A DNA stretch of 64,000 nucleotides from Cymodocea nodosa (Eukaryota > Streptophyta > Magnoliopsida > Alismatales > Cymodoceaceae). The translations under genes were made by a program, and so were the position numbers. The stretch's first letter is position 1. Each line of letters begins with the position of its first letter. The notes under the pieces were generated by a model that was not told the DNA's origin, searched no databases, and was given only the letters and a program-made list of their open reading frames with translations. The stretch is taken from positions 4,002,501 through 4,066,500 of the forward strand of contig CM072344.1 in assembly GCA_036874045.1 (NCBI GenBank), read 5' to 3'. Of this stretch, positions 48,780 to 59,675 are shown piece by piece.

Positions 48780-49985
48780 AATCCTCCAGTAGGTCTAACT
48801 TCCATTGGTTCCTTCTATCTAAGTGATATATTTCTATTCTGATTTTGATTTGCAGCATTTCCAAATATAAATTCAAGACGATTGTTTACTTGTTGGATTA
48901 TCTTTTCTAATTTCTCTATTCTAGCTCCTTGTTCAATTAATACTTCATAACTTATGTTCTTTTCATTTATATTTTCTCCTCCCTGGAAATTGTTGTTTCT
49001 CCAAGATAAATTCGGGTGATTTCTCCAATTAGGATTATAAAAATTTCCCAAGTTATCTCTCTAGTTTCTAGCATAAATAATATCTAAGTCATTTATGTTT
49101 GTATTCTTTTCTGCTAGCTTTTAATTTAATGATAACTCTTCTATTTTCTTTGTTAATTCATTTAATTTTACCTCAAGCATAGTATTAGAATCTATTTCAT
49201 GCATTCCTCTTGGCAATAATTTTTTATCTGCAATAGCTTCAGCCAAATTTTCCCACTGTGCAGTTCTTTTTGCAAAATTTTCTAAATATGCCCATGCTTC
49301 TTCACTAAATAATTTTAAAAATCCATTTTGACAAGTAGATTCTAATAAAGATTTCGTTGAAACATCTATGCCTTCATAAATTATGCCTATTAATTGTGCT
49401 TTACTCATTGCATGATGTGGACATTGAGTTAGTAAATCTTTAAATCTTTCAAAATATTTCCAGAATGATTCACCCTGTTTTTGGCTACACATTAATATTT
49501 CTTTCTTCTTTTTAATCGTTTGATGTGTTGGATAGTATTTTTCCAGAAAAACAGAGCAAAATTCAGTTCATGTAGAAATTGAATCAGGCGACAAAGTATA
49601 TAACCATCTCTTAGCTGTATCTTTTAAAGCAAAAGTGATATATCTAAGTTTAATAGCATCTATACTCATGTTCGGCATTCTCATCATTTGACAAACTTCG
49701 TTAAATTCTCTAAGGAAATAATAGGCATACTCTCTTTCTAATCCATGAAAATGTGGCAATTGACTAATATAATTAAATTTCAGTTCAAACCTATCTCCCT
49801 CAAAGTTTGGCAATCGAATACATGAAGGTTCATCAATTAATTCAGGATACAGAATCTCTCCTAATGGTTTTTCTACTGGAGCAGCCATCTCTACGTTCTC
49901 TTTTAAAGAAAGGTTAGCTACACCCCAAAGAATTTCATTAAAGTTCAGTATAGAAAATTTTTCAGTACTCCTCTGCAATGAAAAT
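48780..49985 (-). pseudogene. FBX-1 gag fossil (Athila type)
   Basis: From the N-terminus: IRLPNFEGDRFELKFNYIS, EYAYYFLREFNEVCQMM and LRYITFALKDTAKRWLYTL (retrotransposon gag domain, about 49570-49980), QGESFWKYFERFKDLLTQCP (about 49490-49430), a charged helical part, and NPNWRNHPNLSWRNNNFQGG near 49010-49045, an Athila hallmark. A coiled-coil-like tail ends it. It would form the particle. About three breaks. Confidence 0.87.
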
Positions 49986-50883
49986 TTCTAGGTAGGTGTT
50001 CTTACTAATCATTTAGTGCTTAGAGAACGAGTTCATGTGCTCATAAATAAATAATAGAAGATTAATTACATACCAGTCTGAAGCTTTCCATTCTATAAAT
50101 ATTTGTTGTTGGATGAAGTTGAATCAGCTGCTTCTCCTTCCAGTTCCTCCAACGCTTTCTCCTTTCTTTTAAAAGTACAGGTAACTCGTAAATAACATTC
50201 TGTTTCATATATATATTGCGCATCCATAAAGTGAATAAATCTTGTTGCAAGAACGTGTCTTGCAACGTGCATCGTGGTTCCTATTTTTATGGGTACGTAT
50301 ACCACTACTAATTTCAAATTTTGGTAACCGCTAAACCGACGAAGTTTCGTTTGTGGTTAAAAGAATAACCGTTCTGCTTAATCCATGAACTAACCTCGTT
50401 GAGTTACAGATTACTAAACAGAACACAGTCGGTTACTGTTGCTAACTCCACGGACTAACTTCGTTGAGTTACAGATAACTCAACGGAGTGACCTTATATT
50501 ATATTACTGACCTCGTGGAGTTACGGTTCACTCAACGGACTTACTTCGTTGAGTTAACACTTGGCAACTTCTAAGTTTCACTCTCATACGTTTTCTATTC
50601 TATTTTTTTTTTTATTACCGGATTAACCGATACTATCTTCGGTCAGACCTAAATATTTTTTATTTTTATTTTTATTTTTTTTTACTTTTCTTTCGGTTGG
50701 ATCGATACTATGTTTCGGTTAAACCAATATTTTTTTTTGAAAATTAATATACAATTTTTTTTAATGTTCCGATCATACCGATGGATCCAATCGGTTGAAC
50801 CGCAACTATTTTTATGTTATATATATTTTTTTAATATTTAACTCAATTCAATTCAATTCACTTCGACTCAACTCAATTCAATT
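49986..50883 (-). other. FBX-1 leader between primer site and gag
   Basis: No recognisable protein; short frames near 50062-50317 match nothing I know. Two hairpin clusters lie at 50395-50560 (TTCGTTGAGTTACAGATAAC, CTCAACGGAG, CTCGTGGAGTTACGG). At 50610-50830 there are T-rich runs and degenerate repeats of the form ACCGATACTAT...CGGTT...ACC. Typical of a long structured gypsy leader. Confidence 0.55.
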
Positions 50884-50900
50884 CCCTGGCAACAGCGCCA
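50884..50900 (-). other. Primer-binding site, tRNA-Asp type (FBX-1)
   Basis: Minus strand TGGCGCTGTTGCCAGGG, 8 bases from the LTR; same type as GA-1 and GA-2. Confidence 0.88.
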
Positions 50901-51707
50901 TAAACCATTGTTTGGGTCTTCCCAACACTACACTAGAAAAACTTGGATTTGTTACTTCTATTTTTACTTAGTTAATTTATCTTTATGCCTATTCTTTCTT
51001 TTAGAAGTAAACAAACAACCTTTAATACAATTTAGATATTAATTCTAATTTGTACTTTAACTGCAAGTGCACAGTGTCTATTGTATCAGTGTGCAAGTAC
51101 AAGTCGATCCCACAGGGAATTGCTGACGAATTTAAGAAATGTTTGATTGTGAACAATACAAATTTATATTCAATAAGCACTCCGTTGAGTTACAGTTAAC
51201 TCAATGGACTAGGTTCGTTGAGTTATGGCTAACTCAACGGAATATCCTCGTGGACTTAAGTTAACTCCACGAGCCCGTCTCTTCTTTATAATACTGCTAT
51301 TTACAGAAGAATTCGGCCAACCATTGGGTGATTCCACAGATTGTAAATAACATCAATTAAGCTTTTTAATGCTAGTTAACATTGGATTTATCATTAAGCA
51401 ATACTAACATTTAGATGATTCAAACAGTCACCATTAAAATCTTTAAGTTTTTTTGTACAAACCAATTGCAGTAAACTGTAAAATTAAAACTAACATAAAA
51501 CAATCATAAAACTGATACAGATAACATTAATCACGATATAACACAAACAATACAACACTCAAATACAACATACAAACAAAGATAAATTGTTTTTGGTATT
51601 TTTGTTTTTGATGTAATGGGCGAAAGGTGAAACGTAAAGTAATCTCACTTGACAGTAAATACTTCTGACACTACTTGCAACGCGATTACACCACTGAAAA
51701 TTAAACC

Positions 51708-51713
51708 ACTTAC
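51708..51713 (-). promoter_or_regulatory. Splice-donor-like GTAAGT in FBX-1 5' leader
   Basis: GTAAGT (minus strand, in AATTGTAAGTGG) lies about 360 bases after the expected transcription start. It is kept in GA-1 (3712-3717), GA-2 (near 62699) and FBX-2 (near 39116). Paired with the acceptor at 48522 it would remove gag. Confidence 0.45.
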
Positions 51714-52096
51714 AATTCTGTCTCCTCTCCCTATAGAATCGCGAGTCCAGAATTGCAAGATGATCTCCTCTTCAGCATACAGGCATCAACCCGAAGCCAA
51801 GGCTAAAAGCTTTACGATCTCCTGAAATATGAGTCGGCGCTTGGTGAAAATGGCTTCCCTTCCCATGATGCGATCACTCCTCATAGTGGTTGTCAGGCAC
51901 TGTGTTTGGCTCGGAATCGACTTGACATCAGGTAAGTATCCTTACAGACCTCCGATGATTGGTGATTATGGTGGTGATATGATGGTTGGTGTAATACTTC
52001 GGAGAATTGTCGATATTGTCTACAGAAAGCTTGGTGCTCCTCCTTTGTATACACTGGCCATCCATCGATCACACACACTTCTTTTTTTCTTCTTTT

Positions 52097-52104
52097 CTTT
52101 TATA
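52097..52104 (-). promoter_or_regulatory. TATA box of FBX-1 5' LTR (TATAAAAG)
   Basis: A canonical TATAAAAG preceded by a long U3 with G-box-like CACGTG/CATGTG cores and CGTTGAGTTA-type motifs. Confidence 0.6.
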
Positions 52105-52802
52105 TTTCTTCAGTAGTAACTACTTCTGCTTGGATGGTCGGTTGGATTTCCTTCCTTTAGATCAACGACGATGATTTCTTTCTCCCTGCGCAATTGAATT
52201 CTTGTGTGATATGTGCAAATGTAGTTTTTCCTTCCAACTGTCTGTTCCTGCAACTGCTATAGTGGCATTTTAGAAAATATATAGTCTGTGGAGTTACAGA
52301 TAACTCAATGGACTTTCTTCGTTGATTTAACTATAAAACACATGCAAAAAATAACAACTTAAGTTTATAACGCTAACCTAACGCGTTGCCTTAATGTTCA
52401 ATATAGCAACTCAACGCGTATAGTTATGCTAACTTAACGAGTTATAACTTAAGTAAATCTACCAGATCTCAACATGTGTACATCTGGAAATAAAATATTC
52501 TCTCTAAACATAATTGTTCAGCAATTTAAACATAACTATCTGATACATATTCGGTCTGTTAAACATAACTGTCCGAAATATCAGAAAATTCGGATACTTA
52601 AAAATTTCACACCCTGCAACTTACCGATAGTTCATAAATGTACTAAATTAACATTAATTCCCCAAAATTAAGCAGATTCTTCAATTAAAGCATATAACAA
52701 TGCAATTATAACATAATGACTAAATTCTCATATGATAAGCTAAATATTATGCAATTAACCATCATTGAACTGTTAATAATATGCACTTTTTCATTCTAAA
52801 CA

Positions 52803-53021
52803 GCCATAGAAAAGATTAAAGTCAAAATCTTTCTCTGCAAAGGAACTACAAAAATACTAGGAAGCAAATACACCTGTAATTCGACTGTAGCAATAACAAC
52901 AGGATTGGCAAAATCAATCACAATAGTAATAGCAATAGTCGACACAGTTTTCAGAACAATAGCAACATATAGATACAAATACAGGTATACATAGAGATAC
53001 ACATACAGATACAAATACATA
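52803..53021 (+). pseudogene. S1-C envelope-position ORF fossil, right of FBX-1
   Basis: It starts with the GCCAT duplication and continues S1 sequence equivalent to 22266-22480 (AGAAAAGATTAAAGTC, then the Gln/Thr-rich tail). Broken. Confidence 0.75.
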
Positions 53022-53763
53022 CTTAAAGGATAAGTGTTCGACTAAAATGAAGACTTAGAAGATATTCTACAAAACTCCAAGAATATAAAGTTTCAGTGAA
53101 TCTACGAGTGGAGATCGTGGAAATTCAAAATGGTAGTGGAGAAAGTGGAAATTCGAAAAGATAGTAGTTTGAATTAAGGAAAAAATTAGTACGTAGATTA
53201 TGGATTATAGATTAAGTGGATGAACACGTTGAACGTGAAAGACAGAGTTCGACTACTAATAGAGAGTACGAGCTATATTACAATGAGGATCCCAATCTCA
53301 AAATCCAAGTCTGAATATTCAATCTGGAACCCAAACTAAAAAATCAAGTCTAAATATTCATATCCAGAAAAATTCTCCAACATCAGAAGAAGTTCGAAAT
53401 TCCAAGCAATTTCAGAAAAAGAGTTGCAAACGCAAGAAGTTTGGAAATTTGACAACTGGAGAAGAAGAGATACAGAAGCTAAGCAAAAAGAAGGAAAGGA
53501 GCTACGTGCATAAAGATTAGGTTTTATACAATTCGAAATTAGTTTTGAATAAAGACTTCATTTTCTATTTGAATTGTATATCAGACATACTATATCAAAA
53601 CTATTAAGGGAATTGAGCTGAAAAGATATTGTAAATTTTTTCTTTAAAGTTTATAAAGAATAGAATTTTATTTACAAGTGTTTTGTGCTCTTGTTTTATC
53701 CGTTGGTAATTTTAATTACTAAAGACATAATTCACCCCTCCTCTTGTGATACAATGATCCTAT
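53022..53763 (+). repeat. S1-C LTR fragment
   Basis: It matches S1-B 23405-24156, from TTAAAGGATAAGTGTTCGAC to the C-rich end and GATCCTATA. It abuts S1-D, which runs the other way. Confidence 0.82.
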
Positions 53764-54618
53764 AGCATTGTGTGCTATTATTTATATGCTGCATTTTATT
53801 AATTTGCACATATTTATCTCCCTTTTTAATCACACACGGAATAGTTTTTCTTTTACTATTCTTAGTACTAGAAATAAAGACATTATTTTTAGCAATACCA
53901 TCTTGCAATATATAATTTTCAAAAGATGCATCGTGTAAACTAATACCATGTTTTTCTACATTTGATATTTTACTACTAAGTTCATTTGTTATGGTTTGAT
54001 TATTATTCCATTTACTTAATGTAGCCTTTTGATCGTAGACCTTAATCTTTAACAGATCAATTTCTGAATTTAAATCAGTAATGGTGAGTTTCAGTTTTTC
54101 AATTTCACAGATCATTTTCTTCTTATCAACAATTAAATTTTCACAATTAGCATGCAATTTTCTTTCTATTGCAATAAACTTTAAAATTTCTTGTGCAAGC
54201 TTTTGATTTTCTTCTTTAAATTTATTCAACATAGAGTTCAGAAAATCAATCTTATTTTCAGATTCATCTAGCATTTTTCTAATGTTCTTTACTTCTGTTT
54301 TTACTTTCTTATATTTTCTAGCCAGTCTATTGTATTTAACAAGTAATCCATGAAAACTATCAAAACTATCATTTTGATTAGAGGATACCTCATTGGATTT
54401 TGCCATGAAGCTTACATTTGCTAGATGTTCTTCTGAATCTGATTTTAATGAGGATTCATTGTCTGAAGTTGAATCCTTTGCTTCTTCACTCTATGAAGCT
54501 AAAGAGTCATCCCATGCCACTTTAGTGCCATTCTCTTTGTGAATTTCTTATTCTTAAAATTCTTCCTTGAATTCTTCTTATCTTTGTTGTGAGGACAATC
54601 AGTTTGAAAGTGGCCCAA
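53764..54618 (-). pseudogene. S1-D gag tail fossil
   Basis: A coiled-coil gag tail matching S1-A 34690-35520: VKYNRLARKYKKVKTEVKNI, then ISSTKNSKRKTIPCVIKKGD. Mostly open over 224 codons. Confidence 0.82.
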
Positions 54619-56444
54619 TGTAAATAACATCAATTAAGCTCTTCAATGTTAGTTAATATTAGATTTATCATTAAGCAATACTAACATTTAGATATTTCAA
54701 ATAGTAACCATTAAAATCTTTAAGTATCTAGAACAAATCTATTTCAGTAAACTGTAAAACTATTTTCTATTTTCTAAATCAAACAAAAATAAAACACTCA
54801 CAATACTGATAATGATAACATTAATCACGATACAAAACAAATAATACAACACTTTAATACTAAACATAAACACTAATAATTTGTTGTTTTTGGTATTTTT
54901 GTTTTGATATGTTCCTGAAGATGAATGAAAGGTGAAATGTAAAAATCTCTATCGACAATAAATACTTTCATCACTACATGCGACGCGATTACACCACTGA
55001 AAACTTAATCATTTACAATCTTGCCTCCTCTCCTTATAGAATCACGAGTCCAAAATTGTAAGATGATCTCCTCTTCAAAATACTGGCATCAGCCTGAAAC
55101 CAAAGCTAGAAGCTTTACAATCTCTTGAGATATGAGTCGGTGTTTGGTGAAAATGACTTCCCTTCCCGCAAAGCGATCACTCCTCACAGAGGTTGTTAGG
55201 CATCGTGTTTGGCTCGGAATTGACCCAACATCAGGAAAGTAGTCTCATAGACCTCCAATGGTTAGTGATTTTGGTGATGTTGGTGGTGGTGTGGAGCTTC
55301 AAGGAACTTTCGATGCTACCTGCAGTTAGCGCGGTGTTCTACACACACACTTCTTCATCTTTCTCCTCTTCTTTTATATTTCTTTCAGTAGTAACTACTT
55401 CTGCTTAGATGATTGGTTGGATTTCTTTCATTCATATCAACGATGGTGATTTCTTCTTCCTTCCATGAGTGAATTCCTATGTGATCATGCAATCGTGGTT
55501 TTCCTTCGAATGTCCTATTTTTGCAACTGCTACATTGGCATATTAGTATTCATTTTAATCGAACACTTATCCTTTAAGTCTTGTAAAAACTCGAACACTT
55601 ATCTATAACTCTTCGAATCTTTGCACTTGCAAAACACGTGACTGAACATAGAAAACTTATTTGTTCGTTAGTCATTTTATAAAACTCGAACAGTTATCTA
55701 ATAAAGACTCGAACAGTTATCTATCCATGCGTATAAAACTCAAACAGTTATCTAACTCTTCAATTTTTATTACCGAACGCACATGGAAAACACGTGAAAA
55801 CTTAAAACAATAAAACACACATGTAGATAACTTAACTATACGAGTTTTTAACATAACTCTACGACTAAAATGAAACGTTAACTATACGAAAGTTTACTTT
55901 TCCTATTTCTGCATAACACTAACACAATGCATATGGTTATGCTAACTTAATGAGTTAAACATGTGCAGCTTACGTGACATAATAAAGCATTTAAATTCAA
56001 CACGTGCATATTTCTAACTTAATGAGTTCAGATATTTCAAATACTTACAATGTTAACTATCCGATGTTCAGATGCATTTCAGATAGTTAACAAATAACTT
56101 ACCGAACATTCACTTAAGTCATGCATTATGGTTACAACACGTGTAGTCTAGGAAATAATAAAATATTCTTTAAGCATTTAAAACATAACTGTCTGGTACA
56201 TTAAACATAACTCTTTGAAATAACAGAAAATTTGGATACTTAAGAATTTCACAACTTGCAATTTATCGATAGTTCAGAAATGTACTTAATTAACGTTAAT
56301 TTCTTGAAATTATGTAGATTCCTTCATTAAAGCATATAACAGTGCAATTATAACATAATGACTTAATTCTCATATGATAAGCTAAATATTATGCAATTAA
56401 CCATCATGTAATCCTTAATATTATGCACTTTTTCATTCTAAACA
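54619..56444 (-). repeat. Mosaic gypsy LTR inside S1-D gag
   Basis: A GA/FBX-type LTR lacking its U5 end, ending at 56444 (...CATTCTAAACA). A stretch of about 340 bases (55556-55896) is not gypsy LTR but S1 copia LTR sequence (ACTTATCCTTTAAGTC, then AAACTCGAACAGTTATC), after which gypsy U3 resumes. Flanks share CCCA, consistent with an insertion whose left end was altered. Confidence 0.75.
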
Positions 56445-57036
56445 CCCAGCTTATTGCACTTGTAGCATATGATTTTGTCTTTCATGAATGACTTCTTCTC
56501 CATATCTCTAGATGTCTTTGCTAACTTGAAGTTCCTACATTTCTTCAACAGATTTCTAAATTTTCTGGTCAACAACAGTAAATCATCATCAGAATCACTA
56601 GTGACTTTTGAGACTTTATCAACCTCAAAAGCTAGATCCCTTCTAGGATTCTTCCCTTTTGGATCTAAATGTTGTACTTTATAGGTTGTCAGATTGCCTA
56701 TGAGATCATCAAGAGTATATGTATTTAAATCTTTGGACTCTTCAATAGATGTTGCCTTTTGAGCCCAAATTTTAGTTAAAGATTTAAGGATCTTTCTTAC
56801 TAAGTCTTTTTCCTCGAATTTCTTGCCTAAAGATTTTAATGAATTTACAATCTCAAGAAAATGGGAAAACATATCAGAGATACATTCTTTTTCGTGCATT
56901 TTAAAAATCTCATATTTATGTACTAACATATTAATCTTAGATTCCTTGACCTGGTTAGTACCTTTGTTGGCAACTTCTAATGCATGTCATATCTTATATG
57001 CAGTTTAATATGCAGAAACTTTGTTAAATTGATCAT
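56445..57036 (-). pseudogene. S1-D gag middle fossil
   Basis: It matches S1-A 35515-36110: KILKSLTKIWAQKATSIEES, LIGNLTTYKVQHLDPKGKNP, then the start of the knuckle (IICYKCNKLG). Few breaks. Confidence 0.83.
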
Positions 57037-57041
57037 GTGAT
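57037..57041. other. Degenerate target-site duplication, left of solo LTR
   Basis: GTGAT here and AAGAT at 59266-59270 each differ by one base from GAGAT, the sequence at this spot in S1-A (GATCATGAGATAAAGC). Confidence 0.55.
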
Positions 57042-59265
57042 TGTAAAGTTAAGATTTGTGCATTTTATGATATGTTAAAGCATGCACTTTATGGATTTCA
57101 ATTGCATATCACATGATATTTATATAAGATTACATGAAAACTATATTTTTAGGCTATGCATGTTTTATGTATTAAAATTTAATTAATGCACAAATTTACC
57201 TTTAATAAAATTAATGTCAAGTTACTAGCCCATATGGAGACACTTAGTTGTTGGGAATAAACCATTTATCACACATTTCAATTGCACACATGCATGACGT
57301 AATTGTTATATATGTTTTTCAATTGAATATTATTATCAACGGAAATCATTGGCATGATGTACATAATAAGTCCCATTTTATTGATGGTTAAAATCAAGAT
57401 CTAATATCAATTTTTATTACATCTATTTTATGTTCTTGTTATGTGCTAAGTATTCTCCAAGTTTCATTTTAATAGGTGGCATCTATTGGAGCTTAAAAGA
57501 TGAATTAATCTTCACCATTGGATGGAGATTCTAAATCATATATGGTTGGATTAATCCCAGCCATTGGATCAAAACTTACCCTTAATAAAAGGACCACGAG
57601 CATCCATGCAAGGCATCTCTCCATTTCAGGCAACTCCATTCACGCAAGGGCTGCAGCCGTTTCTTCCATTCCAGCACCGAGGGTGGAGGTGGATGGCCGT
57701 TTTCCAGTAATTCTCCATCATTTCCAGTACACTCCCTTCTCTTCCAAGGACGTGAACCAACTAGTTTCCCAAGAAAGGTGAGCATTTTTGCATCTTCCTC
57801 CTCCATTGAAGATACTTTCTCCTTTTTTAGGGCAGAATATTAGGCATAAGGAGCTTCATGGGTGGTTTTACGGTGGATTGGTGGAGAGAAGCCATGCCAA
57901 AATGTTCAGAAGCAAGGAAGGATGTGTTTTACAATGGACAGTGAATAAGGAGCATCTGCTTGGCTCGAGACAGCACAAGTTTGTTGCTTTGGAGGCTTAA
58001 GGACGTGCAACTCGCTTCTTCCATCGCATACCTAGGCGGATCCCTTCAAAAACACAATCCACGAGTGGTGACAATCTTGCGGAGAGCCAATTGAAGTGGT
58101 ATACAATCAAATAGGAAGCATATGCGAGGAAACAAGTGAAGACTTTATGGTAAAAAAATGGAGAGGAGAGATCCTCATACACAGTTCTTTGATGTTATTG
58201 CATATATATATGAGTGTCGGACGTGTGTGTTGATATATGGAATTCCATGTCTGTTTTATTTATTTACTGGTTTATTTTTAGATTTCAGAAGTTATTTAGA
58301 TACTGAATGATGTTTAATGTGATTTTTCAATGTTTATATGTGAATACTATAATCGTCAATCAAGTGTTTGAAGAAATAGTTGTGTTTATAAATGCAGAAA
58401 TTCGTGTACAGAGTTTTATCCGTTTTGTTTAATTGATTTCTATCAGCTCCAATGACGGTTTTGATCGAATCTTGAGGCAATCTCATATGGTTTTAAGTCT
58501 ACTTTCCAACAGATGTCATTTCATAATTTTTGGATGTCGTTTGAGTGTTTTCATGAATTAATTCTCAACAGGTGCATCTGACCTAGAATGCAGGTCCGCA
58601 TAGAGATTTTGTGCATTTTTGATCATTGATTTCTTTGAGCACAGATCAAGTTTTCATGATGGGTTTTCAAGATGAAGAAGTCAGTTTGTGATGAGATTTT
58701 ATTTCACACCATTTCGTAAAGATTCCAGAAAGTTATGGATTTTCTTGTAAAGACGTGTGTTTTGTGATTTGATATCCACGTTTTATGCTCTCTTGGTAGA
58801 TTTGATGTCAATAACTCTTAGGTTTGAATTAGATCGTGAAATTATGCTATATTTTAGATCTTTAAAAATCCTTTCCAAAATGTATTTTTACGTGAATTTT
58901 CAATGTATATTTTGGAAGGAATAAGTTTTACAATTGGAAGCCATTTCTGTAATTTCGAGAGCTATAATAGAGTTATAGGTGAGATTAATTTGGAGTTGAC
59001 TTTTGTTTGTATATTCGTGTATTTGTCCCAATTTAACTTTTAACCTTAAGTCTAATCATTGTTTAAATAAATTAAAATGCAAAGAAAGTTTTATAGTTAC
59101 TTTAGGATATTAATCAAACAATCAATCTAATAAAAGTTATTTAGACAAACTCCCTGTGGAAATGACCCGTACTTGCACTACTTAATACAATAAGGCACTG
59201 TGTGCTTGTGATTAAATTATAAATGTAAAACTTATGCTTTTAACGACACATGTTTCAACCTTACA
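57042..59265 (+). repeat. Solo LTR of a different gypsy family (2,224 bp)
   Basis: Starts TGTAAAGTTAAG and ends AACCTTACA, with no internal sequence attached. It interrupts S1-D gag. Near its right end CTCCCTGTGGAAATGACCCG and TACTTGCACTACTTAATACA are typical of Tat/Athila-type LTR ends, which also fixes the plus orientation. It shares little else with GA/FBX LTRs. A more GC-rich part at 57590-57990 contains open frames that resemble nothing I recognise. Solo LTRs arise by recombination between an element's two LTRs. Confidence 0.72.
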
Positions 59266-59270
59266 AAGAT

Positions 59271-59675
59271 AAAGCACAAAACAAGATGTTTAAACCTTTA
59301 GCATTCAGTGTCATTCGCTCCTTTTCATCAAAAGTCCAAGTATCATATGGAGTTGTAACTAATACTATAGGATTGCTAATTATATGCTATAGTTTGAAAT
59401 CAATTGACTGAAAGAATACTTTCATCCTATATTTCTAGTAGCCATAATTGCTAACTTCGAATATAGGAGGACGATTAGTGGTCTGTCCTTCAATCATAAC
59501 TAAGATTTCAGTATTATCCATTTTAAACAGATGATCCTAAGTAAATGACAAGAAAAACTGATTACTAAATAGAGAAATGAAAGCTCTTAATTATGAAAAA
59601 TGCTTTGATACCAGTTGTAGCAGAGCATAGGCAATCTGACAACAATAAATGCTCTGGCAAAATTCCTAACATTCC
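59271..59675 (-). pseudogene. S1-D gag start and 5' tip
   Basis: It matches S1-A 36112-36575 in part: gag start at 59524 (MDNTEILVMIEGQTTNRPP), then leader, and an LTR tip (AAATTCCTAACA) joined straight to GA-3. Confidence 0.75.

Larger units (their letters stand above)
43727..52802 (-). mobile_element. FBX-1, structurally complete F-box-carrying gypsy retrotransposon
   Basis: A 9,076-bp element with both LTRs (50909-52802 and 43727-45619), GCCAT duplications, a tRNA-Asp-type primer site, Athila-type gag, F-box ORF, central polypurine tract, spacer and 3' polypurine tract. No protease, RT, RNase H or integrase is recognisable, so it is a non-autonomous element. LTRs and primer site match GA elements, the likely enzyme source. 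I count about 60 differences over about 1,894 LTR bases (3.2%), mostly transitions, or about 1.2 million years at 1.3e-8. The ends look whole; the coding parts have several breaks (about five). Confidence 0.92.
50909..52802 (-). repeat. FBX-1 5' LTR (1,894 bp)
   Basis: TG...CA ends. Minus-strand TATAAAAG at 52097-52104, GTAAGT donor-like site at 51708-51713, hairpin modules at 51172-51274. Confidence 0.93.
39925..53763 (+). mobile_element. S1-C, copia element split by a gypsy LTR fragment and FBX-1
   Basis: Parts in order: gag, protease and integrase (39940-42426), gypsy LTR fragment (42427-43301), envelope-position ORF (43302-43726), FBX-1, the next bases of the same ORF (from 52803) and an S1 LTR piece (53022-53763). 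Continuity of the ORF across FBX-1 with the GCCAT duplication shows that S1-C was there first. Fossil with many breaks (more than ten). Confidence 0.8.
53764..59675 (-). mobile_element. S1-D, copia gag region split by two gypsy LTRs
   Basis: Reading right to left: the tip of an S1 LTR (59662-59675, AAATTCCTAACA), primer-site region (near 59610), gag start (59524), the solo-LTR insertion (57042-59265), gag middle (56445-57036), the mosaic gypsy LTR (54619-56444), then the gag tail (53764-54618). Only gag-side S1 sequence is present. Fossil with many breaks. Confidence 0.8.

Noticed and set aside
50062-50317. Short frames before FBX-1 gag as an extra gene
   Set aside because: Two overlapping frames of about 70 codons with no recognised family, in a leader region not present in FBX-2, so there is no comparative support.
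57518-58000. Two consecutive open frames in a GC-richer stretch
   Set aside because: They lie inside a solo LTR, resemble no known family, and overlap an equally open frame on the other strand.
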